A stretch of DNA of 64,000 bases from Gordionus sp. m RMFG-2023. Taxonomy: Eukaryota > Nematomorpha > Gordioida > Chordodea > Parachordodidae. A program made the position numbers and the translations under genes. Positions 43,668 to 58,738 of this stretch are shown here, in pieces. The stretch spans positions 59,296,954-59,360,953 of the forward strand of contig NC_088776.1 in assembly GCF_954871325.1 (NCBI RefSeq), read 5' to 3'. The notes under the pieces are model-generated. The model made no database searches. It had not been told where the DNA came from and saw only the letters and a list, made by a program, of their open reading frames with translations. The first letter of the stretch is position 1. The number at the start of each line of letters is the position of its first letter.

Positions 43668-44859
43668 ATCAGGACCTTATAATCAAGCAGCGATATATGG
43701 GTTAAAATTTTGTGGATTCACACATTCTTGAACTTGTAGCTCATAATATAAAATAAAACGTGAATTTTGATATATTAAAATGACGATTACAAATTATGAA
43801 TAACTTAATAAATTAATACGCCATCTAGCGAATAAATTTTTATTATATTTTTGAAAATAATATTAGAAACTTAAAAATTATATTATTTTTAAAAAAAAGA
43901 AAATATGTATTACAAGCGGGGAACTTGTAATAATAATATGAGAACGGTTTAGAATTTATGATGATAAATCGTCTTTATTTAAAGAATTTAATCAATTGGA
44001 TATAAATATCTGTTTTGTAATAATAATATTTAAAAGAATATATATGGCAATATGAAATAACAATTTTATGAAGTATAACTGATGTCAAATTATAATCTAA
44101 GATAAATAATATATTATTTTTCGCCTTAAGTGACACATTTGTCAAAAAGTAATATTAAACGTAAATGTAATTGAATAAACACCACTTTAAATACATAATG
44201 TAAAATAAAATGAAAACAAATAAGTTATATCATTACAACAATATGCTTATTATTATATTTATTATAAAAATCTCTATCGTTTTCTCGATTAGATTAACTT
44301 AACTTTTGTATATATGTTGCAAAAGGGCAAATTTGCACTAATAATAATAGGATATAGGATTGATGTTGACACAATACTGGTATTTATTCAAAAAATTCAA
44401 TCTGATTATTATATAAAAATTGTTTTTTTTATATATATAATTTATTTTTTTAAACAATTAACTTTTAAACTCAAAATAAACATAATAACATGTCCAATTA
44501 TCAAGTCACAATTGAACAAAATACGATATAAATAACGCCTTAAACAATAATATAGAAACATAAAAATATAAATCGAAAATAAAATATTATTTTACAATAT
44601 TTACAATCACGTGACATTATATATATTTTTTCAAAACAGCATAATTATTAGTCACCATACCCAGGAGAAATTTTTAAATTTCATGAGTCTAATTTGACCG
44701 GAAATGTATTCGAGCATATGTCCAAATTTTAGATAGTATATCCTTAAATTTTTTGAATTTTTTAATATATGCGAAAAATCTATATAAAGAAATATATGTG
44801 TTGTTTAAACAGTTAACGGCATAACTGGCTGAAATTCAGGGTGTTGATAATATTTTATA
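43668..44859. other. AT-rich spacer between the two MITE copies
   Basis: No gene is recognised. A 73-codon frame at 44,314-44,535 is dominated by Ile, Lys, Phe and Tyr, as expected from random AT-rich DNA. A small perfect hairpin, TTACAAG with CTTGTAA, lies near 43,910. Confidence 0.4.
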
Positions 44860-44867
44860 CCTTATAG

Positions 44868-45083
44868 TAGTGTTGTTAAACGGCTCGGTTTGAGCCGATT
44901 TTTAAAAACCCCTAACTCAATATCTTAGCTCGAAAAATACTGTCTAAGGAGATTTCGTTAATTAGATGTTCAAACCTTTGTGCCATCTATGAGCAAAATC
45001 TTAAGGCTTACTTAATATTTATCTGTATAAAATATTTAGCCGTTTTTAAAAACCGGCTCAAAACGAGCCGTTTAACAACACTA
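44868..45083. mobile_element. hAT-type MITE, 216 bp, with 8-bp target duplication
   Basis: The element is bounded by perfect 8-bp direct repeats CCTTATAG (44,860-44,867 and 45,084-45,091). Its terminal inverted repeats begin TAGTGTTGTTAAACGGCTC and extend about 38 bp with only a few mismatches. Each repeat contains a small hairpin of its own, CGGCTC paired with GAGCCG across five bases. An 8-bp duplication and a TAGTGTTG-type tip fit the hAT superfamily. It has no ORF and so would depend on a transposase from elsewhere. The interior carries a tRNA-like B-box motif, GTTCAAACC (from 44,968), and a partial A-box-like TAGC (44,926). Confidence 0.92.
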
Positions 45084-45091
45084 CCTTATAG

Positions 45092-51004
<5,913 letters not shown>

Positions 51005-51158
51005 TAGCCTAATTTGTGACAAATCAAAATTTACTGTCAATTCCATTTATTATTTCTATTTTTTTCATTATTATTTTTCTTAAAACTTATTTTTCCTTGC
51101 GAATTAAAAAAAAAACTAACAGATGCTTTTTATATAACAATTAATTAACTTTGGAATG

Positions 51159-51164
51159 AATAAA
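51159..51164 (+). terminator. Candidate GAPDH polyadenylation signal
   Basis: A canonical AATAAA lies 155 bp after the stop codon, followed by a T- and A-rich stretch. In DNA this AT-rich the hexamer is common, so this is the nearest plausible signal, not a demonstrated one. Confidence 0.4.
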
Positions 51165-53173
51165 TTTATAATATATATATATAATTATATATTTAATATT
51201 GTGTTATTGAAGAAATGAACAATTAGTGATTATCGGAAATACACATTTTGAAATGCTAATAAAGGATGTCAAGCGGAGGACCGGTTTAGATCTCCCACAA
51301 TTCTGATTATTTTTTTATCAAGTTATCGATGATTGAGTCTGAAAATATGTATAATATCTAGTTATTTCTGTAATTTAAAACAATTATACTGATAGCTTGC
51401 TTAATTTAATATAATATTTTAAATATTATAATATATCATTGTAAATAACTGTAACCAGGCCAATTAATTTTTGTCATTGTATTAACTTAACTCCTTTTTA
51501 ACAATCTTTAATACTGCCATATCTACATAAGATGGGTTGTGATCCGTTTTTTTTACTTCTTTTAGCATTATTTTCCTTTATTTTCTCATTTCTGAAAAAT
51601 CTAATTATTCTTGGTTTTTTGAATTTTCTCCTGATGCTATTCTCTTTCCTATCTATGATCTCTCACAAAAAATAATATAACACCTCTTGTACAAATTTTT
51701 TAATAACTATTTGAACCAATCTTTTTATAAATTTTCTTCAGAGCTGAAAGGCATAAATGGTTGGAGACTCTTGGCAAGTAACCTTGGTAAACTCTTATGA
51801 CGTCGACAATAGCGAATTTCCATTAATAAAATCTGAGGGGGGGGGGGGTGGTGAATTGTACGACATCATATTTGGTGGCGGTATATTCGAACATAGGCAT
51901 GATATAAATTTATTTGATCGGGAATATCAGCATAGTCACCTACCTTTTTGAGAATCTGACAACAATCCTAAGGGTTTAGTTCAAACCCCTACATCGGGCA
52001 TACATTTTTTAGGTTCGGCATGATTTGAGAAAATATTTTAATAATTTTTAAAGATCTGATCCGAAATAAAGCATAAAATCGGTCCCTCTTGCCTCCGATA
52101 AAATGTTTTTTTGATTGAAACCCATCCCGATAGTTTAAACAAATCATTTATTAAAGCTATCGATCTCTTAATTATGTTTACATGTTACTATTAAATCGCT
52201 TATCTTGGTTAAAATTTAAAAAATGAATCGTTTTTTTAGCATGCCTATTATTCAGAGATAACAGTCAAGTTTTTGTAAAGGATAGGGTGCAAAATTAAGA
52301 CTTGATTTTAATATATTATATACATATAATTATGGTCACTTTTTGGTAATACATTTATCAAATTTATAATTTATTATATATGCATTTTTATAATTTAGAT
52401 AGTAGATAGATAATGCATTTTTATGATTTAGATTGATACTTTTTATAAATTATATTTTAAAAAAATTGAAAAACGAGACTCTTCACAAAGATGTTATAAT
52501 TCGTATAGACTCCTGCACTTAAATTTTGTCATTTCCTTTATTATTTATTTTACAAAACAATCGCTCAAAATTGTACGAAATCCATCTTTTTATTTAATTA
52601 CTATTTTATGCAACAACTACTAATCGTAAGGGCATCAAAGCCACAGTTAGAGACATCAAGTCTCATATTTTATGATAAAAGCTCATTTTTTCAAAATGAT
52701 AAAAATATTATTTTGTGTATATTGGTCATTTAATTCTTTAGTACTTCTATAATCTTCATTCTATCTTGAATCTTGATATCAATTTAAATTTTTATATTTT
52801 TCTACAATGACGTGTAATTTTATAATAACTTTTTTTATTTCAAAGACGACACGCGGTCTAAAGTCAGGTAAATTAGGGTTCAGGAGCAAAGTCCCCCTCC
52901 CCAAATGCATAACCACTGCCCCCTTCCAGAATAAATCTTAGCTATTCCACAGGTGTAAAGAATGAAATTCCATATAAAATTAATCAAAATAAATAATATT
53001 ATAAACCTAAAAAAAATTTATATTGTTCTAGGATTATAACTTTCCTTATAATAATTAGTATAAGTAAAAAATAATAATAAAATCCTGAAGATACATATAG
53101 AATCAAATCGACTAAATTAAGAAATTTCTAACAAGGAAGGGGTAGGCAGATACAATACCTTTACTAATTAATG
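51165..53173. other. Intergenic DNA between GAPDH and the retrotransposon
   Basis: About 2 kb without a recognised gene. A 64-codon frame at 51,757-51,951 contains a run of twelve G (51,837-51,848) read as Gly and resembles no family I know. Short AT tandem runs lie near 51,170. No inverted repeats with target duplications were found. Confidence 0.4.
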
Positions 53174-53508
53174 GAAAAGGGTATAGAAAGAATTGGGGAC
53201 GATTGTATTGAATAAATACGGAAGATTAAAGGTTAAGAATATAGCATCAATTGTGGAATATGGAATCCGTGAGGATTAGGAATATCTCAATTTTAAATAA
53301 TTTACTTAGAGCAAATCTAATTTTACAATATGTAGTATATATTAAATAAAGTTCTTTATTTTCCAAAAAGGTAAAACTTAATCATAAGCATCTTGGTATA
53401 TATACAAAATTAACAACAATTTAATATTAAATAAATATAATATAACGTTTCTAGCCTCAAGTCTTCTACAATAAAGAAATCCATTAATAAAATTGTTACT
53501 ATTTAACA
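53174..53508 (-). repeat. 3' LTR of the gypsy element
   Basis: Read on the minus strand the LTR begins TGTTAAAT, directly after a polypurine tract (GGAGGTGATGCA), and ends ACCCTTTTC. The 335 bp align with 58,352-58,738 apart from scattered substitutions and two or more length differences. The outer end lacks the usual CA, so the true boundary may be a base or two away. Confidence 0.85.
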
Positions 53509-53679
53509 TGCATCACCTCCAAAAAAAATAATAATAAAAATTAAGTAATGACAATACAATTGGGAATACGAAATAATTTTGAGAAAATCTCAACTCAAAA
53601 AAATTTTTGAGAAATAAGTGACAAAAACACTCGCTTGACATGCGGGAGGTAATTTAAATGTACTTTTTAAATAATATCT

Positions 53680-54020
53680 GGGTCAGAGGATTAATATGTA
53701 ATAACTACATTAAATTTGTGAAAGAGGGGAGGGGGGAAGAAGACGTATTGTTATAAAATTTGTTTCTGTATCTTGGGTCAGAGGATTCATAAACAACCAA
53801 TACATTAATTTTGTGAATGGGGAGGGGGGGGGGCAATTTTTGTCATAAAATTTGTTTCAATAGTATACTATGGGTTATAGGATTAATTTTGTGAAGGGGG
53901 AGGGAAACATGTAATGTTTTATAAATTGTTTAAATATTATTGGGTCAAAAGGATTAATTTGCAAAAAATAAATTTTGTGAAGGGGGAAAACATGTATTGT
54001 TATAAAATTTGTTTCATTAT
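53680..54020. repeat. Minisatellite in the 3' untranslated part of the gypsy element
   Basis: About four imperfect units of 70-95 bp repeat the pattern GGGTCAGAGGATTAAT, AATTTTGTGAA, a run of G with GGGGAGGGG, then TTATAAAATTTGTTTC. The plus strand is G-rich, so the element's own RNA would be C-rich here. It lies between integrase and the 3' LTR. Confidence 0.75.
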
Positions 54021-54301
54021 CTAAAAAAAAAATTAAGCAATAATTACATATAGATAGAAAAAAACTATAAAAATAAAGATTAATTAGTGAATAATTGAAA
54101 ATTCAATTAAAAACTTTTAATTTGATCTATGTGGACAACAACTATTTTATTATCTATTTGAATCTCCCATATAACATTACTAATTCTCTCACTGACAATC
54201 CCTACACGCTACTCTTGATTGCTGCCCCCTTTACAAAAACAGAGTTGCCCAAAGTTAACTCTCTAAAATTTATTCTTTTACATTTAAGTTTATAATTACA
54301 G

Positions 54302-54971
54302 TCATTGTCTCTTAAAAAAAAAACTCCACTTCCATCTCAAATCCCTTTCAAATAATATAAAAGCAGGGGATGATTTAGTTACCGAATGTATGGTATTACG
54401 ATAATTTAATAAAACATCTTCTAATAATTTATCATCCCAGCCACCTAATTTATAAATCATATTTTTTGCAGATCGTACCGCTCTTTCAGCCATACCATTT
54501 GAAGAAGGATGGTATGCAGGAGTACAAATATGTGTTATACATTTTTTATTAAAAATTTTTTTAAATCAAAAGACCTAAAAGCTGGTCCATTGTCGGAAGC
54601 CAACTCTACTGGATGACCAAATCTGGAAAATATATTATTTAAAACCATAATAGTGGTAAACGAATTAATGTTCTTAACCTAATAATCTCCAGCCAGCGAG
54701 AGTACCCATCAATCGTTACATATCTATAAAAATTCTTAATCGGACCAAAAAAATCAACATAAACTCGGTACCATGGTACGTTCGGCTGTACCCAATAATT
54801 TTGTTTAACTTTCGGTAATTTAGGCGCATTAATCATACACATGTTGCACCTAAAAACCATTTCTTTAATATCTTCAGTCACTAAAGGCCACCAAAAATAT
54901 TTTTCCATCGTATCTAACATCCTAAGCAACTCAATATGACCCTCATGTAGCACCTTAAGAAAATCTTTTCT
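54302..54971 (-). pseudogene. Gypsy integrase remnant
   Basis: Integrase inserts the element's cDNA into chromosomes. From the N-terminal side, a zinc-binding HHCC domain is visible (HEGH near 54,945 and CNMC near 54,845), then the first acidic residue in VDFFGP, the second in SDNGPAF near 54,590, and the glutamate in GMAERAV near 54,487. All three DDE-type residues can thus be found, but in different frames, so at least two frameshifts and one stop separate them. The C-terminal domain is cut at a TAA near 54,302. The protein could not be made intact. Confidence 0.85.
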
Positions 54972-55264
54972 TAGACTATGAGGAACAACAATTTGTTCTC
55001 CCTTAAAAATACAATAATGTTCAACAATTTTCCCAACGCCTTATAACCTTTAATCTGCGAATGATCTCCATCTCCATTCAAAACGAATTTTTTAACTCTT
55101 ATTAATTCAGTATCTACCAAAGTTTCTTTTTTTATCAGATCTAAATTATTAATTATTATTACATCTTTCTCAAAATCATCAACATTAAATAAACACACTA
55201 CATCTTTATCAATTAGCCTTGAACCCATCAGGAATGATCTGATCTTTACCCCTCGTATAATAAA

Positions 55265-56940
55265 TGTCAAAATCAAATCCAGCTAAACAAAAGGCCCATT
55301 TTTGTAACCTTGGAGACATATTGTATAGTTTAACTGGATGATCAACAAGAGGTTTATGGTCCGTAAAAATCTTAAATTTTCTCCCCACTACATATTTCCT
55401 CCATTTCTTAACAGCTAAAATAATAGATAATCCTTCTTTCTCAATAATAGAATAACCTTTTTCAGCACCAGCCAGCGTCTACATGAGCGGGAGGGGTAGG
55501 AACAGTTTGCATCCTATTTTTTGAGGAGGTATGGGGTAAGCTGTTTTAATGGGGGTAGGTTAAATTTTTTGGGGGGTTATCTATTAAATTTTGAAATGAA
55601 ATAAGACAAAATTTATTGCTGTAAAAATTAATAATTTTATTATAGTATTATTATAATACAATTCATCGATCAAATCTATATATTGCAAACAATCATACAC
55701 ATTGTTTTCCAAATAAACTATCCTTTTAAATGTAATTTAAAAGGTTTAGATATTTCAGCAAGCTCATAATGCCATAATAATAAATTCATTGTAAATAATG
55801 GAGGTTTTAATTGAATTTATTATCTAAAAAATAAATTCTTTATATTCATAAAATATCGATAGTTGGTAGTAGAGATAGATTAATTTAAGTTATCCTTTAT
55901 AAATTCTTTGAAAAGAGTATCAATAAATAAATAGGTGAAAATAATGATAAAGAGACACCGCCGCGGTGGCGAGGATTTTTTTTTTGGGGGGAGGGGGGGT
56001 AGGTAAAGGTCTTTGGAGGGGGTTTGCATCCAGTGGAAATCCTGTCATGTAGACGCTGGCACCAGCCCAAGCTTTGGACAAAAATTCAATTTCATGACCA
56101 TCTTCTTCTAAATAAGATTGCACACATGCCTTTATTTAAGCATCAGTTGAAATAAACAAATTCTTATTTCTATCATAATGCGCAAGAACTGGTGCATTAC
56201 ACAATCTTTCTCTAATCTCGTAAAAACTTGCTTTTTCATTAACTCCCCAGTGAAAATTTTTACACCTTTTAAGCAATTCATATAAATTAGTTGCTAATTT
56301 AGAAAAACCTCTTATAAATCTCGAATAATAATTCATAAGACCCAGCCAAGAATGTAATTCATCCTTATTATTAGGTTCAGTCATAATATTTATCGGATGA
56401 ATCTTTTCTTTGATTGGCGGTACTTGTGGTAACCAAAATATTTAATACTATCTTTGCTAAATTCACTTTTTTTAATATATCCAATCAATCCATATTCCAA
56501 CATTCTTATAAACACTTTTCTTAATTTGTTAAAATGATCTTCTTTCCTTACCAAAAATTAGCAAATCATCTAAATAATAATTAACCCCGTTAATGTCAGA
56601 AAAAATTTCGTCCATGGTCTTTTGAAAATAAGCAGTTGACACTGTTAGTCCAAAAGGTAACCTGTTAAATTGAAAAAGATCCTTGTGGGTTGAAACGTCA
56701 AAAATTTGGATTAGAAACAGGAATTTGCAAATATGCCGTGGAAAAATCTATTTTCGAGAATATTTTTCAATTTCCTACTTTAGCAATTATGTCACTTATC
56801 CTTGGGAGAGGATATTCAAACCTTTCTAATTGTGGACTTACGGTTACTTTAAAATCAGCACAAACTCTCAACGCATTATCTTTTTTTTAACCAAAATTAA
56901 AGGAATGGCCCATTGAGAAAATCTCACAGGGTTATTATAC
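55265..56940 (-). pseudogene. Gypsy reverse transcriptase and RNase H remnant
   Basis: Reverse transcriptase copies the element RNA into DNA and RNase H removes the template. The minus strand shows FSQWAIPL and ADFKV of the fingers region, then the catalytic YLDD box (about 56,565-56,576), the connection motif SWLGLMNYYSRFI (about 56,340), the RNase H start STDA (about 56,140) and TDHKPL with WAFCLAGFDFDI at its end. A TAA directly follows STDA, and several frameshifts lie between the fingers and YLDD. The 586-bp hAT-like insertion at 55,473-56,058 splits RNase H at the Ala-Gly-Ala codons. It is non-functional. Confidence 0.88.
55473..56058. mobile_element. 586-bp hAT-like element inserted in gypsy RNase H
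   Basis: It is bounded by perfect 8-bp direct repeats GCACCAGC (55,465-55,472 and 56,059-56,066) and 14-bp perfect terminal inverted repeats CAGCGTCTACATGA. Eight-base duplications with CAG tips fit hAT. Just inside both ends, on the plus strand, are G-rich stretches and a TTTGCATCC motif. No transposase frame is present, so it is non-autonomous. Removing it with one repeat restores continuity of the flanking RNase H frame, which confirms a clean insertion after the retrotransposon was in place. Its ends differ from those of the TAGTGTTG MITEs, so it belongs to another family. Confidence 0.92.
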
Positions 56941-57080
56941 GGTTAATGATGCTTGGTACCTTAAGGTACCATCTATCAAATTGAATTTTGTTCATTTTTC
57001 ATTTGGATAGGCACTACCAAATATATTTATAATATATATTTGAAAAATCGTGATTTTTGGAAAGCCTCTCATCATTAACC
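56941..57080. mobile_element. Probable 140-bp inverted-repeat insertion in gypsy reverse transcriptase
   Basis: An 11-bp perfect inverted repeat (GGTTAATGATG at 56,941 and its complement at 57,070-57,080) encloses sequence that does not fit the pol frame. On either side, coding resumes with the start of reverse transcriptase (KALEVTLEQ) and its fingers region (FSQWAIPL). The interior has an 18-bp perfect palindrome, TGGTACCTTAAGGTACCA (56,954-56,971). No target duplication is evident, so a foldback or small MITE is likely but not proven. Confidence 0.5.
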
Positions 57081-57700
57081 TCATTGTTCTAATGTGACCT
57101 CTAATGCTTTTTCTATTTCAAAAGGCACTCCTCTAGCCTTCAAAAATCTTGGTTTAAAATCATCCTTTAACAAAATATCTATTTGTAAATTTTTAACTTT
57201 GCCAATTTTGCTATTAAAAATACAATTAAAACTTTTAATTAATCTATTAAATATCAAAACTCGCTTTAACACACCCTTCAGTAAATATCGACTGAATAAC
57301 GATTTTATCTTTATAAAATTTATCATTATTTTTGCAAGGATTGTCAAAAGTTAAAAAATTTATCCTATCACCATCTAGCTTATTAATAGTGGTACTATCA
57401 GAGTTGAATTTAATTATGTCAAATTCTTTGATCCAGCCTTGACCACATAAAGGTGGTCCTTCCCCTTCCAAAACATAAAAATCTAAATATTTAATCGTAT
57501 TAAAATATTTAACCTTTTACTGACTTGACCAATGACTGTGATAGGTGAACCTTCATAGAAGAATAATTTTCTCGAACAACTTTTCTACTCAACATCTTCA
57601 TAATTGGCCAGCTTTTCAAAATTTTTGATGGGCAAGGATGTCACTGGAGAACCAGAATCTATCATAAAAGAAAAATTTAGATTATTAAGTTGTATGTCAA
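57081..57700 (-). pseudogene. Gypsy protease and pol linker remnant
   Basis: The aspartic protease that processes Gag-Pol is marked by MIDSGSPVTSLP with the catalytic DSG codons at 57,651-57,659, and further on by GPPLCGQGW, which matches the conserved GPxLLGRxW motif at the end of such domains. A TAG interrupts the frame near 57,585 and another frameshift follows. The segment ending at 57,081 contains FKPRFLKARGVPF, the start of the reverse transcriptase domain. Its frame stops with TGA exactly at the edge of the 140-bp inverted-repeat insertion. Confidence 0.8.
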
Positions 57701-58351
57701 TCATAGAATCATTAATAAAGTTAATCTTATTTCTTGGTCTAAGATTGTAAGGTGTTTGTATAATTTCTTGTTTCTAAAATTGTTGTTGCTGTTGCTTGTC
57801 TTAAAATTCTGTTTGTTTCCTTTCCACGATGAACAGCCTTGCCAATCTGCTCCATCATCTCTTCTCCAAGAATCTTTCTCTATAAAGGTTTGATTATTAT
57901 TTATCTCCATAGACTGACATTTGACCACAATATCCTCAATAACGTTAAGCTCTGTTGTGTTTTCTTCTATCAATCTTGTTTTAAGTTTTTCATTTCGACA
58001 ATTAATCATAAACTGAACAGCTATTAATTTCGAATTAAGCCCAGAACCACTACCTTTAAGTCTGTCAAGATATTCTCTCGAAGATTTAAGTCTGTCAGGT
58101 TTAGCATTGAACAATTCAAAAATACGTGTAATTTTGTTCTTTTCAACTTTCTTTTGTATCAATTCTTACATTTGTTGATGAGATAAAATATCAATGTTAT
58201 CCATAATACTCACAGCCATATCTTTGTCCATTGTTTGGAATAGGTTATATTTTTTGTCGCTTCATCTACAATATTCTCCGCTAGAAATTTTAGATCCAAT
58301 GTCTTCAATAACATCTTGATCTTTACAACATTCTCTTCCACCTGGACTAGC
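57701..58351 (-). pseudogene. Gypsy gag remnant
   Basis: Gag is the capsid protein that packages element RNA. The longest open part (57,701-58,162, 153 codons) contains REYLDRLKGSGSGLNSK and a polar Asn/Lys-rich C-terminal end. Weak coding-like sequence continues upstream to the LTR across a TAA at 58,166-58,168. No CCHC zinc knuckle is visible before the protease; it may be lost or never present, as in some gypsy lineages. A frameshift near 57,770 separates gag from protease. Identification rests mainly on position. Confidence 0.7.
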
Positions 58352-58738
58352 GAAAAGGGTATAGAAAGAATTGGGGACGATTGTATTGAATAAATACGGA
58401 AGATTGAAAGTTAAGAATATAGCATCAATTGTAGAATATGGAATCCGTGAGGATTAGGAATATCTCAATTTTAAATAATTTACTCAGAGCAAATCTAATT
58501 TTACATAGTATATATTAAATAAAATTCTTTATTTTCCAAAAAGATAAAAAAAAGGTAAAACTTAATCATATGGTATATATACAAAATTAACATCAATTTA
58601 ATATTAAATAAAAATCATTGTAAATAACGTTTCAAACATGAATTTAATATTAAATGAATATAATATAATATAACGTTTCTAGCCTTAAGTCTTCTACAAT
58701 AAAAAATCCTTTAATAAAATTGTTACTTATATTTAACA
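58352..58738 (-). repeat. 5' LTR of the gypsy element
   Basis: This 387-bp copy matches the 3' LTR but contains extra sequence, including a second AATTTAATATTAAAT-like unit and an A-rich insertion. LTRs are identical when an element inserts, so this divergence shows that the insertion is old. The sequence just inside it on the minus strand (GCTAGTCCAGGTGG) does not look like a standard TGG-starting primer-binding site. Confidence 0.85.

Larger units (their letters stand above)
53174..58738 (-). mobile_element. Degenerate Ty3/gypsy LTR retrotransposon with nested insertions
   Basis: Two similar LTRs (53,174-53,508 and 58,352-58,738) enclose, on the minus strand, gag, protease, reverse transcriptase, RNase H and integrase. 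That order, with integrase after RNase H, defines Ty3/gypsy (Metaviridae) and not Ty1/copia. No env-like frame is present. Total length is 5,565 bp, or about 4.84 kb without the two later insertions at 55,473-56,058 and 56,941-57,080. Frameshifts and stops occur in every domain. A purine-rich tract (GGAGGTG, minus strand) lies just inside the 3' LTR. A clear primer-binding site after the 5' LTR and a target duplication were not found. Confidence 0.92.

Noticed and set aside
44314-44535. 73-codon plus-strand ORF
   Set aside because: Composition is that of random AT-rich DNA and no motif is seen.
51757-51951. 64-codon ORF with a Gly run
   Set aside because: The Gly run is a 12-base G homopolymer, the frame is short, and no splice or family evidence supports it.
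54095-54295. 66-codon plus-strand ORF next to integrase
   Set aside because: It lies in the untranslated end of the gypsy element on the opposite strand with no motif.
55920-56123. 67-codon minus-strand ORF with a Pro-rich tail
   Set aside because: It is RNase H coding sequence running into the inserted hAT-like element; the tail is not a protein domain.
56690-58027. Plus-strand ORFs across the gypsy gag-pol region
   Set aside because: They are antisense to recognisable gag, protease and reverse transcriptase on the minus strand.
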